DNA from: NCED01 sp035493955
GTDB taxonomy: Bacteria > Pseudomonadota > Alphaproteobacteria > Caulobacterales > Caulobacteraceae
Assembly: GCA_035493955.1 (NCBI GenBank)
Contig: DATJHI010000035.1
Span: 62,001 to 126,000, forward strand
Reading direction: 5' to 3'
Length of the DNA: 64,000 nucleotides
Both the position numbers and the translations under genes were made by a program. The notes under the pieces are model-generated. The model was not told the DNA's origin. It worked only from the letters and a program-made list of their open reading frames with translations, and searched no databases. The first letter of the stretch is position 1, and every line of letters begins with the position of its first letter. Below, in pieces: positions 35,328 to 45,156 of the stretch.

Positions 35328-37742
35328 CTATCTTCCTTGTCCGCCCAATGTGGCGAGGGTTAGGCGCACTTGCAGCGAGTTCGACGGTACGATCGTGCTC
35401 GCGAAGGTCTGGTCGTGAGTATAGATGAAATCGACCCGTATGCACTCGTCGTGGTAGTACAGGGTGAGCGAGGTCAGGGGCCAAAGGCCTGCGTTAAGAT
35501 CGCGCACGCCCACCGCGCTCACCCCCCAATGTTTGGTGATGTTGGTGTTTGCGCTGAGGCTGATCGACTCGCTGCGCACGCCCGCCGCGTCTTGCTCGGT
35601 ATAGAGATAGCGGGCGCTGGCGCTGACCTTGAACACATTGACGTCCATCCCCGCTTCCTCGCGCCGGATGCGCAGGGTGTCGCCGTCCAGGCGCGAGCGG
35701 GAGAACAGGTTCAAACCCTTGAAGGGAGACAGGGTGACGGCCGTGACCCAGTCTGAACTGAGGCCCTCTAGACCTGACCCCACGTAGAACGCCGGGTTCG
35801 ACTGGTCGCGGAAGGACCGTCCCACCAGCACCGAGGCGGAATGGTTTCCGTCCCAGTTGAAGGTCGCCCGCCCGCCCACATTGGCCCGCCGCCCCCCCTC
35901 GTAGAGGTCGAAGCCCGGGAAGCGATTGGTGCTGAACAGGTTGGTGGAGTCGAACTCCAGCGCCACGCTGTCCTCGTTGGGGACGTTCGGGTTGAGGTGG
36001 TAGTCCGGCGACGCCGCCACCTGGACCAGGGGCTCGAGGATGATGGTGGAGGACCCCTTCTGGCGGATGAAGGGATAGCTGAAGTCCGCCCCGACCGTGG
36101 CCAGCCCCCGGGCGAAGGTGGTGTGCTTGGTGACCGCGAAGGGGTCGCTGATCGAATAGGCGTCGGTCCTGGCCTGGACGAACGGTTCGGCCCGCATGCC
36201 GTTGTCGAAGGTGAAGGTGCGCCGCCAATCGACCTGGGCGGTGGCCCGGCGGCTGTCGACGCCCTGGTTCTGAAGCTGGCCGGCCGCGGTGGGGGCTACG
36301 TCCTGGTTTCGGGTTAGGGCCACGGCGGATCCGAGGAAGCGGAAATGGCCGCCCAAAACCGGCTCGACCGGGTCGATCCGCGCCTCGATCAGCGGTCCGA
36401 CGGTCGGGAAGGCGTTGGTTGGGTCCAGGGAGACCAGGGTCCGGCCGACCTGCTGGACCCTCAGGCTCTGGAAGTTGAGCGCCGACACCGACAGGTAGGA
36501 GGTGTCGTTCTGGCGCACCGTGAATATCTGCGAGATCAGGCGCTGGGTGTCGGTGGTGAACAGTCCCCGCTGGCGGTAGATGTTCTCGATCCCGTAGCGG
36601 GCGAACAGGGTCGGATCGGAGACCCTTTCCGCTCCGAAGCCCCAGTACCAGTTGTCGCTGAGCTGGAACTTGCCGTCGGCCAGGATGTAGCTGCGCGAGG
36701 TGGCGGTCCCGTAGCGGCCCTGGCCGTCGAAAAGCTTTTCGTAGGTGTAGCCGAGGCGGGCGTTCAGCACCCCGGAATAGAACCGTTGGCGGTATTCCAG
36801 GTTCAGGAACGGGTTCACCTCGGTGGTGAAGATCGGGCTGATCACCAGGTCCGCGTAGGGGGAGATCGCCCACAGATAGGGCTGTTCGTAGGACATCCCC
36901 AGCCGGTTGGCGTAACGCAGCTTGGGCGCCAGCAGGCCGGAACGGCGGGGCGAGTCCGGGTCCGGGTGCCAGAAGATCGGCGAATACAGGACCGGGATGC
37001 CTTTGATCCGGATCACCGCGTTCCGATAGTAGACGACCTGGTGTTCCTTGTCCTCGATCACCTTGGTGGCCTGGATCGACCAGGTCGGCTGCTTGGGGGT
37101 GACGCCGTCGGCCTTGCAGATGTCGCAAGGGGTGTAGATGGCGCTCCTCAGTTCGTAGACCTCCGGGGTCCGGCGGATGGCGGCGCCGGCGGCGATGGTG
37201 ACATTGCCCGCCAGCCGCGCGGAGAAGGCGGTCGCCACCCCCGAACTGAGGTCCTTGTCCAGCTCGACGTCGTTGGAATATTCGACCGAGCCGTCCGGGT
37301 TGATCACCATGACGTGGCCGTGGGCGTGAACCTCCCCGGTCGTGGTGTCGTAGACCACCTCGTCGGCGCGCAGGGTGCGGCCGTTGTGGCGAGCCTCCAC
37401 CGCCCCTTGGGCGGTCACGGTGTGGTTGGGGCTGTCGTCGGTGACCAGATTGGCTTCGAGATAGGTCTCCTGGCTCACCAAACCGTCGCTGCCTGGCGCG
37501 ACGGAGACCGCCGGCTTGGGCGCGGGCGGGGCGGCCGGGGGCGGAAGCGGTTGCAGGCCGCGCAGGCCGAAGGCGTCGGCCGCGTCCTCGAACTCCGGGG
37601 TCGGCTGGGCCAGGGCCACGGCGGGGGCGAGCGCCAGCGCCGCCGCGCCGGTGAGAGCCCAGGCCCTCCAACGGGCGCCCATGCGCCCTCTCAGCCGAGG
37701 CGCTGTCGCCGAACGCGGGCCGGACAGTCCGACGTGACGCAT
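35328..37742 (-). CDS. lptD: LPS-assembly protein LptD
   Basis: 804 residues from 37742; an ATG at 37682 has a better RBS (GAGAGGG) and leaves a well-formed signal peptide (WALTGAAALALAPAVALA), so the true protein may be 20 residues shorter. An OstA/LptA-like periplasmic domain (about 90-250) precedes a large beta-barrel, ending in an aromatic-rich strand. Cysteines in TPCDICKADG lie near residue 200. LptD inserts lipopolysaccharide into the outer leaflet. It sits with lptG-lptF upstream and surA downstream. Confidence 0.96.
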   Translation of the reverse strand: MRHVGLSGPRSATAPRLRGRMGARWRAWALTGAAALALAPAVALAQPTPEFEDAADAFGLRGLQPLPPPAAPPAPKPAVSVAPGSDGLVSQETYLEANLVTDDSPNHTVTAQGAVEARHNGRTLRADEVVYDTTTGEVHAHGHVMVINPDGSVEYSNDVELDKDLSSGVATAFSARLAGNVTIAAGAAIRRTPEVYELRSAIYTPCDICKADGVTPKQPTWSIQATKVIEDKEHQVVYYRNAVIRIKGIPVLYSPIFWHPDPDSPRRSGLLAPKLRYANRLGMSYEQPYLWAISPYADLVISPIFTTEVNPFLNLEYRQRFYSGVLNARLGYTYEKLFDGQGRYGTATSRSYILADGKFQLSDNWYWGFGAERVSDPTLFARYGIENIYRQRGLFTTDTQRLISQIFTVRQNDTSYLSVSALNFQSLRVQQVGRTLVSLDPTNAFPTVGPLIEARIDPVEPVLGGHFRFLGSAVALTRNQDVAPTAAGQLQNQGVDSRRATAQVDWRRTFTFDNGMRAEPFVQARTDAYSISDPFAVTKHTTFARGLATVGADFSYPFIRQKGSSTIILEPLVQVAASPDYHLNPNVPNEDSVALEFDSTNLFSTNRFPGFDLYEGGRRANVGGRATFNWDGNHSASVLVGRSFRDQSNPAFYVGSGLEGLSSDWVTAVTLSPFKGLNLFSRSRLDGDTLRIRREEAGMDVNVFKVSASARYLYTEQDAAGVRSESISLSANTNITKHWGVSAVGVRDLNAGLWPLTSLTLYYHDECIRVDFIYTHDQTFASTIVPSNSLQVRLTLATLGGQGR

Positions 37743-37834
37743 TGCAGAAAGGTCCTATCCACTGACGAACGCGAGGGGTCCAAGCAGCTATAGCGCGACG
37801 GCCGCAAGTGGAACCCGGCTGCGGCGGCCGTTAC

Positions 37835-37911
37835 GCTCTAACACTTTGATTAGAGCCTTTTTATCCGGTCCGGATGGTTTCTTCCGAACCGGAAAGGCTC
37901 CTGGCGGGTTT
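37835..37911. repeat. Intergenic palindromic repeat element between lptG and lptD
   Basis: A 7-bp stem GCTCTAA (37835-37841) / TTAGAGC (37850-37856) is followed by CTTTTT, then TCCGGTCCGGA and TTCCGAACCGGAA palindromes. The AGAGC/ATCAAAGTGTTAGAGC core is a motif I know from intergenic repeats of many alphaproteobacterial genomes. As a terminator it would work only on the plus strand, opposite to both flanking genes. Confidence 0.55.
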
Positions 37912-37934
37912 CCTCCGACGCCCGCCGCGGGAGG

Positions 37935-39047
37935 TCAACCGTCTTCGGTGTAACAGAGCAGGGTGAAACCTGCCAAAAGCGCCAGGGCCGGGGGAGTCCA
38001 GGCCGCGGCCATGGGCGGCATCACCCCCGCCCGGCCAAGCGACGTGCAAAGTTGGTTCAAGAAAAAGAACAGGAATCCGAGCGCCACGCCGGATCCGGCC
38101 AGGGCCGCCAGTCCCCCCAGGCGCAACAGGCCCAGGGAAAAGGCCGCGGCCAGCACCGACATGCCGGCGAACATCACCGGGGTGGCCAGCAGCTGGTGGA
38201 ACTGAAGCCGGTAGCCGGTGGCGGAGAACCCGGCCCGCTCGGTCCGCTGGATGGTCAGGGGCAGGGCCCAGAAGGGCACCGCCTGGGGCGAGGCCAACTG
38301 TTCCAGGGCGGCGGTGAAATTCAGGCTCGACGGCACCGAAACCTCGCTGAAGCGCACGGCCAGCGAGCCGGGCGTCGCCGCCCGCACGCCCAGCAGCACG
38401 AACTTGCCGTTCTGCAGCCGCGCCTCGTCGGCGTCGATGCGGCGCGAGAAGCGCAAGCCCCCGTCGGGCTGGCGGCGGTAGACCATCATGGTCACGTCCA
38501 TCAGCCGCACCCCGGGCCCCTGCTGCCTCGCCGCCCGGATGATGATCTGATTCTTGCCGTCGCCCTGCTGGCGCCAGATCGCCTTGGGGGCGGTCGGAAG
38601 GTAGTTCTCCATCATCCTGGCCTGACGCCGCTGGAACTCCGCGTTCAGCTGCGAGGCCACCGGGTTGAGCACGGTGACGGCGAACAGGCCGATCACCGCC
38701 GCCGCCATGGCCGCGGGCAGGATGAACCGCCAGGCCGAGACCCCGGCCGCGCGCATGGCGATCAGCTCGCTGCGCCGGTTCAGGTTCATATAGGCCCCCA
38801 GCACCCCGAACAGGAAGGCGAAGGGCAGCAGCAGCAGGATCACCCCCGGCGATTCGAGGGAGGCGAGGCCGAACACGTCCAGGACCGAGGCGTCGCGGGC
38901 CCGAACTCCAACCGTGCGCGACAGCTCGACGAAATCGACCAGCACGATGACGAAGCTGATCACCAACAGGGCCGCGAGGACGCCCATGAGGCTGCGGGCC
39001 AAGACGTAGCGCTCGATATGGCCGAAGCGGAAGAACGCCGGTCTCAC
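37935..39047 (-). CDS. lptG: LPS export ABC transporter permease LptG
   Basis: 370 residues, starting at a GTG with GGAGG upstream and overlapping lptF by 4 bp. Six transmembrane segments, three at each end, flank a periplasmic beta-jellyroll. LptG and LptF form the inner-membrane channel that extracts LPS with the LptB ATPase (not in this window). A 192-bp gap carrying a repeat element separates it from lptD. Confidence 0.95.
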   Translation of the reverse strand: MRPAFFRFGHIERYVLARSLMGVLAALLVISFVIVLVDFVELSRTVGVRARDASVLDVFGLASLESPGVILLLLPFAFLFGVLGAYMNLNRRSELIAMRAAGVSAWRFILPAAMAAAVIGLFAVTVLNPVASQLNAEFQRRQARMMENYLPTAPKAIWRQQGDGKNQIIIRAARQQGPGVRLMDVTMMVYRRQPDGGLRFSRRIDADEARLQNGKFVLLGVRAATPGSLAVRFSEVSVPSSLNFTAALEQLASPQAVPFWALPLTIQRTERAGFSATGYRLQFHQLLATPVMFAGMSVLAAAFSLGLLRLGGLAALAGSGVALGFLFFFLNQLCTSLGRAGVMPPMAAAWTPPALALLAGFTLLCYTEDG

Positions 39048-40207
39048 GTTGGAGCCTCCGCCAATTGCGGTTCCGCATGGCTATAGGGCCGGAACCCCCC
39101 GCGGCGCCTCGGCCAGTTGGCGAACAACGGCTTGAGCGCGATCAGCGTCGGGACGATCGGCAGGGCGTACTGCAATATGTTCAGTTGGGGGTTCGAACCG
39201 CACGCCGCCTGGACCCCGAAGCCCATGATGCGGATCATGGCCGCCGCCATCGCCGCCCGCGCCACCCGCCGGCCGTAGCCCAGGCGGGAGAACGGCCCGC
39301 CCAGCACCGCCCACAGGGCCAGGGCCATGAAGGTGATCGAATAGAGCGGCGAGGACATCCGATAGTGCGCCTCGGCCAGCATCTGCTTGCGGTTGCGCTG
39401 CTCCCACCACTTGCTCAGGTCGGGGTGCACCAGCTCGTGCAGATAGCGGTCGGCGGTCTTGAAGTGCAAGGGTTCCTCGGTGGTGAGGTAGGCGCTCAGG
39501 TCCAGGGTGTACTCGTCGAAGGCGAGATAGTTCAGCACCCCGACCGAGTTGAACCCCTCGTTGGAGCCGTTGCGCATCACCATCACCGGCTTGCCGTTGC
39601 GCTTGGTGATCAGGCCCTGCAGGGCGGTGTAGGTGGTCGAGCTCCCGTCCGGCATCTCCTGGTAGATGAACAGGTTCTTCAGCACCCCGCCCTGTTCGAC
39701 CTGCTGGACATAGAGGGTAAGGCCCGGCGCCGGCTGGGTGAATTCCCCCGGCTTGACCAGGCTGGCGGCCAGGTCGGTGCGGATGCGGAACAGCTCCTCG
39801 CGCATGCGCTGGGCGCACCAGGGCTCCACCCACAGATTGACCACCAGGGTCAGCAGGGCGGCCATGGTGGCGAGCTTCACCGCCGGCGCGATCACCTTCC
39901 AGCGGCTCATCCCCGCGGCGAAACAGACCACCAGCTCCTGCTCGACGTGCAGCCGGTTCAGCGCCAGCAGGGCCGCGACGAACACCGCGATCGGCAGGAC
40001 CAGGGCCAGCAGCTCCGGCAGGCTGAGCGCCACGATGTGCAGGAAAACCAGGATGCTCTGGCGCTGGTCGACCAGCAGGTCGAGGCTGGACAGGCTCTGG
40101 CTCAGCAGCGCCACGCCGCCCAGGGCGAGGGACGCCGCCAGGGTGGGGGCGAGAAGCTGCCGGAAAAGATAGCCTTCGATCAGTCGCATGAAGCCCAGGC
40201 GACGCAT
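39044..40207 (-). CDS. lptF: LPS export ABC transporter permease LptF
   Basis: 387 residues (ATG 40207; MRLIEGYLFRQ at 40189 is an alternative and matches the usual family start). Six transmembrane segments with a central periplasmic domain, and the LptF-type RHLVEQELVVCFAAGMS-like coupling segment (LHVEQELVVCFAAGMS). Partner of LptG. The 167-bp upstream gap is shared with divergent pepA and should hold both promoters. Confidence 0.95.
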   Translation of the reverse strand: MRRLGFMRLIEGYLFRQLLAPTLAASLALGGVALLSQSLSSLDLLVDQRQSILVFLHIVALSLPELLALVLPIAVFVAALLALNRLHVEQELVVCFAAGMSRWKVIAPAVKLATMAALLTLVVNLWVEPWCAQRMREELFRIRTDLAASLVKPGEFTQPAPGLTLYVQQVEQGGVLKNLFIYQEMPDGSSTTYTALQGLITKRNGKPVMVMRNGSNEGFNSVGVLNYLAFDEYTLDLSAYLTTEEPLHFKTADRYLHELVHPDLSKWWEQRNRKQMLAEAHYRMSSPLYSITFMALALWAVLGGPFSRLGYGRRVARAAMAAAMIRIMGFGVQAACGSNPQLNILQYALPIVPTLIALKPLFANWPRRRGGFRPYSHAEPQLAEAPT

Positions 40208-40374
40208 TCAAGCAGCGTCGAAATCGCCGTGTTGCGGGGGAAGGCCGCCCGAGCCATGTTCTACACGCGCCCTGAGCCGGGCCACAACCATAACCCTCCG
40301 CGACGCGGCGCTTCGTCCGCCTCCGTCCACAGATCAGCCGCGCCCCACCGAAACCAGGGCGCGAGGAGTACGGC

Positions 40375-41859
40375 ATGGATATCGAGTTCGTTTCCGAAAG
40401 CCTCGTCCCCGGCGACGCGGGCGCCCTGGCGGTCCTGTCCTTCGAGGATTCGGGCCTCAGCGCCGCGGCCGCGGACGCCGACGCCAAGGCCGGCGGCGTG
40501 ATCGCCCGCGCCCTCGCCGCCGGCCGGTTCAAGGGCGGCAAGGGCCAGACGCTCGACATCCTGGCCCCCGCGGGGGTCGAGGCGGCGCGCCTGGTGGTGG
40601 TGGGCGCGGGCCCGCAGAGCGGCCTGGACGACATCGGCGTCGAGCATGCGGCGGCCAGCGCCTACGCCGCGGTCAAGACCTCCGGCCTGACCAGCCTGAC
40701 CCTGCGATTCGGCCTCGATCCGGCCCGCGCCGCTTCGGCGGGCCTGGGGGTGCGCCTGGCCGCCTACCGGTTCGACAAGTACCGCACCAAGGAGAAGCCC
40801 GAGACCAAACCCTCGATTCTGACGGTGCGCATCGCCGTGGCCGATCCGAACGCCGCGCGGGCCGCCTTCGCCGAGGCCTCGGCCATCGCCGACGGGGTCC
40901 GGTTCACCCGCGACCTGGTCTCCGAACCCGCCAACATCCTCTATCCCGCCGAGTTCGCCCGCCGGGTCAAGGCGCTGGAATCCCTGGGCCTCGAGGTCGA
41001 GATCCTGGGGGTGAAGGAAATGACCGCCCTGGGCATGGGCGCCCTGCTGGGCGTCGGCCAGGGCAGCGCCCGCGAGAGCCAGCTGGCGGTGATCCAGTGG
41101 AAGGGGGCGGCCGACCCGGCGGCCCAGCCCGTCGCCTTTGTGGGAAAGGGCGTCTGCTTCGACAGCGGCGGCATCTCCATCAAACCCGCCGAGGGGATGG
41201 AGGACATGAAATGGGACATGGGCGGCGCCGGCACGGTGGCCGGGCTGATGCATGTGCTCGCCGCCCGCAAGGCCAAGGTCAATGCGGTGGGGATCCTCGG
41301 CCTGGTCGAGAACATGCCGGATGGGAACGCCCAGCGTCCGGGGGACATCGTCACCACCATGTCCGGCCAGACCATTGAGGTGATCAACACCGACGCCGAA
41401 GGCCGTCTCGTGCTCGCCGACGCCCTCTGGTACTGCAAGAAGCGGTTCGAGCCGAAGTTCATGGTCGATCTGGCCACCTTGACGGGGGCGATCATCGTCA
41501 GCCTGGGCAACGACTACGCCGGCCTGTTCTCCAACGACGACGCCCTGTCCGACAAGCTTCTGGCCGCCTCCGAGGCCGAGGCCGAGCCCCTGTGGCGCAT
41601 GCCCCTGCCGGCGTCCTACGAGAAGCTGATCGAGAGCCCGGCGGCGGACATGAAGAACATCGGCGGGCGCTGGGGCGGGGCGATCACCGCCGCCCTGCTG
41701 CTGCAGCGGTTCGTCGACGGCTGCCCCTGGGCCCACATGGACATCGCCTCGACCGCCTGGAAGAAGCCCTCGTCCGTCCCCACCATCCCCGAGGGAGCCA
41801 CCGGCTACGGCGTGCGCCTGCTCAACCGCCTGGTGAAGGACGGCTACGAGGACGCATGA
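40375..41859 (+). CDS. pepA: Leucyl aminopeptidase PepA (M17)
   Basis: 494 residues. The two-zinc M17 active site is clear: VGKGVCFDSGGISIKP with the catalytic Lys and metal Asp, and the family signature NTDAEGRLVLADAL. It trims N-terminal residues from peptides in the cytoplasm and in some bacteria also binds DNA. RBS GAGGAG precedes the ATG. Overlaps holC by 4 bp, as in many proteobacteria. Confidence 0.98.
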   Translation: MDIEFVSESLVPGDAGALAVLSFEDSGLSAAAADADAKAGGVIARALAAGRFKGGKGQTLDILAPAGVEAARLVVVGAGPQSGLDDIGVEHAAASAYAAVKTSGLTSLTLRFGLDPARAASAGLGVRLAAYRFDKYRTKEKPETKPSILTVRIAVADPNAARAAFAEASAIADGVRFTRDLVSEPANILYPAEFARRVKALESLGLEVEILGVKEMTALGMGALLGVGQGSARESQLAVIQWKGAADPAAQPVAFVGKGVCFDSGGISIKPAEGMEDMKWDMGGAGTVAGLMHVLAARKAKVNAVGILGLVENMPDGNAQRPGDIVTTMSGQTIEVINTDAEGRLVLADALWYCKKRFEPKFMVDLATLTGAIIVSLGNDYAGLFSNDDALSDKLLAASEAEAEPLWRMPLPASYEKLIESPAADMKNIGGRWGGAITAALLLQRFVDGCPWAHMDIASTAWKKPSSVPTIPEGATGYGVRLLNRLVKDGYEDA

Positions 41860-42326
41860 TGGCGGACGCGGCGGCGCAACCCTGCGAGGTCTGGTTCTAC
41901 CACCTGGAGCGCAGCACCCTGGACCAGGTGCTGCCTGAACTCCTGGAGCGGACCCTGGCCCGCGGCTGGCGCGCCCTGGTGCGCAGCCCGATGCGCGAGC
42001 GGCTCGACCAGCTCGACGGCTACCTGTGGAGCTACCGCGACGACGGCTTCCTCCCCCACGGGTTGGAGGACGAGCCCCAGGCGGAGCTGCAGCCGGTGCT
42101 GCTGACCACGGCCATGGCCGCGGCCAACGGGGCCCAGGCCCTGTTCCTCATCGACGGGGCCGAGCCGGGGGAGCTGGCCGGCTTCGCCCGCTGCCTGATC
42201 CTGTTCGACGGTTGCGACGAGGCGGCCCTGGCCGCGGCCCGCGCCCGCTGGAAGGCGCTGAAGGAAACCGGCCTGCCGCTGTCCTATTGGAAGCAGACCG
42301 AGCGGGGCTGGGAGAAGGCGGCATGA
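41856..42326 (+). CDS. holC: DNA polymerase III subunit chi
   Basis: 156 residues from ATG 41856 (a second ATG follows at 41859). The chi fold is recognisable: EVWFYHLERSTLDQVLPELLERTLARGWRA and the Trp-rich LWSYRDDGFLPHG. Chi links the clamp loader to SSB. Position directly after pepA (coupled) is the standard arrangement. Confidence 0.95.
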   Translation: MMADAAAQPCEVWFYHLERSTLDQVLPELLERTLARGWRALVRSPMRERLDQLDGYLWSYRDDGFLPHGLEDEPQAELQPVLLTTAMAAANGAQALFLIDGAEPGELAGFARCLILFDGCDEAALAAARARWKALKETGLPLSYWKQTERGWEKAA

Positions 42327-42706
42327 GGCGAATAGGGGCGACCGCCGTCTTCGCCCTGGTCCTCGCGGCCTGCGCCGAAGGCTCCGCGCCCGCGCCCCCC
42401 GCCGCATCGCCGCCGGCCTCGCCGCCCGCCGCGCCGACGCCTCGGGCTCCGGCCGCCACGCCGCCGGTGGCGCTGGGGCCCGCCCCGATCTCCGTCCCGC
42501 CGCCCAAGCCCCCCGACCAGTGCGGCGCCTATGCCCTGGGCGGACTGATCGGCAGGCCGCGCACGGAGATTCCGGTCCCGGTCGATCCGGCCAAGCGGCG
42601 GGTGGTGTGCAGCACCTGCCCGCGCACCGAGGATTTCCGCCCCGACCGCCTGACCATCGAATACGACCAGGCCACCGGCAGGGTGACCAAGCTCGGGTGC
42701 AACTGA
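42323..42706 (+). CDS. I78 peptidase-inhibitor-like lipoprotein
   Basis: 127 residues. A lipoprotein signal ends in LAAC (Cys17), followed by a roughly 45-residue Pro/Ala spacer. The C-terminal domain, from CGAYALGGLIGRPRTEIPVP to DFRPDRLTIEYDQATGRV, matches the I78 inhibitor family, here with extra cysteines (VVCSTCP and the final GCN) that could form disulfides. Probably anchored to the periplasmic face of a membrane and inhibits serine proteases there; the target is unknown. Overlaps holC by ATGA. Confidence 0.85.
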   Translation: MRRIGATAVFALVLAACAEGSAPAPPAASPPASPPAAPTPRAPAATPPVALGPAPISVPPPKPPDQCGAYALGGLIGRPRTEIPVPVDPAKRRVVCSTCPRTEDFRPDRLTIEYDQATGRVTKLGCN

Positions 42707-42739
42707 AGCGCCTTGGATCTTCCCCGGTAGGGGACGCGC

Positions 42740-44602
42740 CTACTTGCTCGCCTGTTCGTACTGCTCCGCCAGGGCCATCCACTCCGCCTCGGCCGCGTCC
42801 AGCCGCTCCTGGGCGCGGTGGCGGCGGCGGGTGAGTTCGGCCGCCTTGTCCGGCTGTTTGTGGAACAGGGCCGGGTCGACCATGGCCGCGTCCAGTTCGG
42901 CGATGGCCTGGTGGGCGCGGGCGAGGGCGGTCTCGGCCGCCTCCAGCTTGCGCTTCAGGGGGCCGATGGGCAGCGGCGCCGGCTTGGCCGGGGCCGGCGG
43001 CGGGGCGGCGGCGACCTGGGACGGCGCGCGGGCGTTGGCCTTGGCGCGGTCGAGGACGTAGCGGGCGTAGTCGTCCATGTCGCCGTCGAAGGGCTTCACC
43101 CCGCCGTCCGCCGCCAGCCACAGCCGGTCGGCCACCAGCTCCATCAGCGAGCGGTCGTGGGTGATCAGGATCACCGCCCCCTCGTAGTCGTTCAGGGCGT
43201 CGAGCAGGGCCCGGCGGCTGTCGATGTCGAGGTGGTTGGTCGGCTCGTCGAGGATCAAGAGATGCGGCGCCTGGGTCGCCACGAGGTTCAGCAGCAGCCG
43301 CGCCCGCTCGCCGCCGGACAGGTTGGCTACGGTGGTCTCGGCCTTGTCGTAGCCGAAGCCCCATTGCGCCAGCTTCGAGCGGCGCTGGGATTCGCTCGAT
43401 TCCGGCATGGTCCGGCGGACGATCTCCAAAGGCGTGTCCGCGGGGTCCAGCGCCTCGATCTGGTGCTGGTGGAACCAGCCCACCTGCATGCGCCGGTCGC
43501 GGTGCAGGTTCCCGCTCATGATCGGCAGGGCCCCGGCGATCATCTTGGCGAAGGTGGACTTGCCCGCCCCGTTGACGCCCAGGAGGCCGATGCGGTCGTC
43601 GATGTCGAGGCGCAGGTTCAGGTTCTTCAGGATGGCGCGGTCTTCGTAGCCGACGCTGGCGCTCTCCAGCCGCACCAGGGGCGGGGCCAGAGGCCGGGTC
43701 GGGGAGGGGAGGATGAAGGGCGCGACCCGCTCCTCGATGGTGGCGGCGATCGGCTCTAGCTTGGCCAGACGCTTCATCCGCGACTGGGCCTGGGCGGCTT
43801 TGGAGGCCTTGGCGCGGAAGCGGTCGACGAAGGCCTGCAGGTGGGCCCGCTCGGCTTCCACCTTGCGGCCCTGGGCGGCCATCAGGCGCAGCTTCTCCCC
43901 GCGTCGCTTCTCGAAGTCGTCGTAGCCGCCGGTGTAGAGCTCCAGCTTCTGTTCCGACAGGTGCAGGATGAAGCCGACCGAATTGTTCAAGAGCTCGCGG
44001 TCGTGGCTGACGATCAGGGCGGTGTGCGGATATTTCTTCAGCCGCGCCTCGAGCCAAAGCGCGCCTTCCAGGTCGAGGTAGTTGGTCGGTTCGTCCAGCA
44101 GCAGCATCTCCGGCTCGGCGAACAGGGCCGCGGCCAGGGCCACCCGCATCCGCCAGCCACCCGAGAACTCGGCCATCGGCCGGGCGAGGTCGGCGGTGGA
44201 GAAGCCGAGGCCCGCCAGGATCTCCGCCGCCCGGGACGGCGCCCGGTCGGCGTCGATCTCGATCAGCCGGGCGTAGATTTCGCCCAGGTGCACCGGATCG
44301 GCGGTCTCCAACTCCGCGGTCAGCCGCGCCCGCTCGACATCGGCCTCCAGCACCGTGTCGAGCAGGGAGACCGGGGTGGCGGGGTGCTCCTGGTCGACCG
44401 AGCCGATCCTCGCCGCCTTGGGCAGGCTGATCTCGCCCCCGCCCGGATGTAGTTCGCCCAGGATCAGCTTGAACAGGGTGGACTTGCCGATTCCGTTCCG
44501 GCCGACGAGCCCCACCTTGACGCCCACGGGCAGGCTGACGGTGGCGCCGTCAAAGAAACGTCGACCGTAAGCGTCGAACGTCAGGTCCTTGATTTGCAAC
44601 AT
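42740..44602 (-). CDS. ABC-F family ATP-binding protein (Uup/YheS-like)
   Basis: 620 residues with two ABC ATPase domains and no membrane segments. Walker A motifs are GRNGIGKST (about 33-41) and GVNGAGKST (about 344-352), with ABC signatures FSGGWRMRVALA and LSGGERARLL and Walker B LLLDEPTNYLD and LILDEPTNHLD. A charged inter-domain linker (about 245-290) and a C-terminal coiled coil from about residue 555 suit ribosome- or DNA-associated ABC-F factors. Divergent from ndk. Confidence 0.95.
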   Translation of the reverse strand: MLQIKDLTFDAYGRRFFDGATVSLPVGVKVGLVGRNGIGKSTLFKLILGELHPGGGEISLPKAARIGSVDQEHPATPVSLLDTVLEADVERARLTAELETADPVHLGEIYARLIEIDADRAPSRAAEILAGLGFSTADLARPMAEFSGGWRMRVALAAALFAEPEMLLLDEPTNYLDLEGALWLEARLKKYPHTALIVSHDRELLNNSVGFILHLSEQKLELYTGGYDDFEKRRGEKLRLMAAQGRKVEAERAHLQAFVDRFRAKASKAAQAQSRMKRLAKLEPIAATIEERVAPFILPSPTRPLAPPLVRLESASVGYEDRAILKNLNLRLDIDDRIGLLGVNGAGKSTFAKMIAGALPIMSGNLHRDRRMQVGWFHQHQIEALDPADTPLEIVRRTMPESSESQRRSKLAQWGFGYDKAETTVANLSGGERARLLLNLVATQAPHLLILDEPTNHLDIDSRRALLDALNDYEGAVILITHDRSLMELVADRLWLAADGGVKPFDGDMDDYARYVLDRAKANARAPSQVAAAPPPAPAKPAPLPIGPLKRKLEAAETALARAHQAIAELDAAMVDPALFHKQPDKAAELTRRRHRAQERLDAAEAEWMALAEQYEQASK

Positions 44603-44696
44603 GAGGTGATATTGGCCCGGAGCGCGCCTTGGCGCGGCGGCGAGGCGTCGCTATAAGCCCGCGACCTCCCATCCGACAACTCATGTGATTGAACCA

Positions 44697-45116
44697 ATGA
44701 CCGAACGCACCTTCTCGATCATCAAGCCCGACGCGACGCGGCGTAACCTGACCGGCAAGGTCAATGCGGTGATCGAAGACGCCGGCCTGCGGATCGTCGC
44801 CCAGCGCCGCATCAAGATGACCCGCGCCCAGGCGGAAAAATTCTACGAGGTCCACAAGGAGCGACCGTTCTTCGGCGAGCTGGTGGAGTTCATGATCTCG
44901 GAGCCCGTGGTCGTCCAGGTGCTGGAAGGCGACAACGCCGTCGCCCGCTATCGCGAAGTGATGGGCGCCACCAACCCCGAAAATGCCGCGCCGGGCACCA
45001 TCCGCAAACTCTATGCGGTCAACGTCGGCGAGAATTCGGTCCACGGCTCCGACAGCGCCGAGAACGCCGCCGTCGAGATCGCCCAGTTCTTCACCGAACA
45101 GGACATCGTCGGCTGA
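44697..45116 (+). CDS. ndk: Nucleoside diphosphate kinase
   Basis: 139 residues. Starts MTERTFSIIKPDA; the phospho-acceptor His is in NSVHGSDSAENA. It equalises nucleoside triphosphate pools. Monocistronic by position: divergent from the ABC-F gene and convergent with the DUF2188 gene, with a perfect hairpin after the stop. Confidence 0.98.
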   Translation: MTERTFSIIKPDATRRNLTGKVNAVIEDAGLRIVAQRRIKMTRAQAEKFYEVHKERPFFGELVEFMISEPVVVQVLEGDNAVARYREVMGATNPENAAPGTIRKLYAVNVGENSVHGSDSAENAAVEIAQFFTEQDIVG

Positions 45117-45130
45117 AGCCGGCGCCGGTT

Positions 45131-45154
45131 CGCCTCTCCCTGCGGGGAGAGGCG
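45131..45154. terminator. Perfect 10-bp hairpin between ndk and DUF2188 gene
   Basis: CGCCTCTCCC (45131-45140) and GGGAGAGGCG (45145-45154) form a perfect stem with a four-base loop between two convergent stop codons. No T-run on either strand. The same CTCTCCC/GGGAGAG core recurs before 49984-50907 and 54627-56636, so it belongs to a small repeat family as well as a plausible bidirectional transcript end. Confidence 0.6.
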
Positions 45155-45156
45155 CT

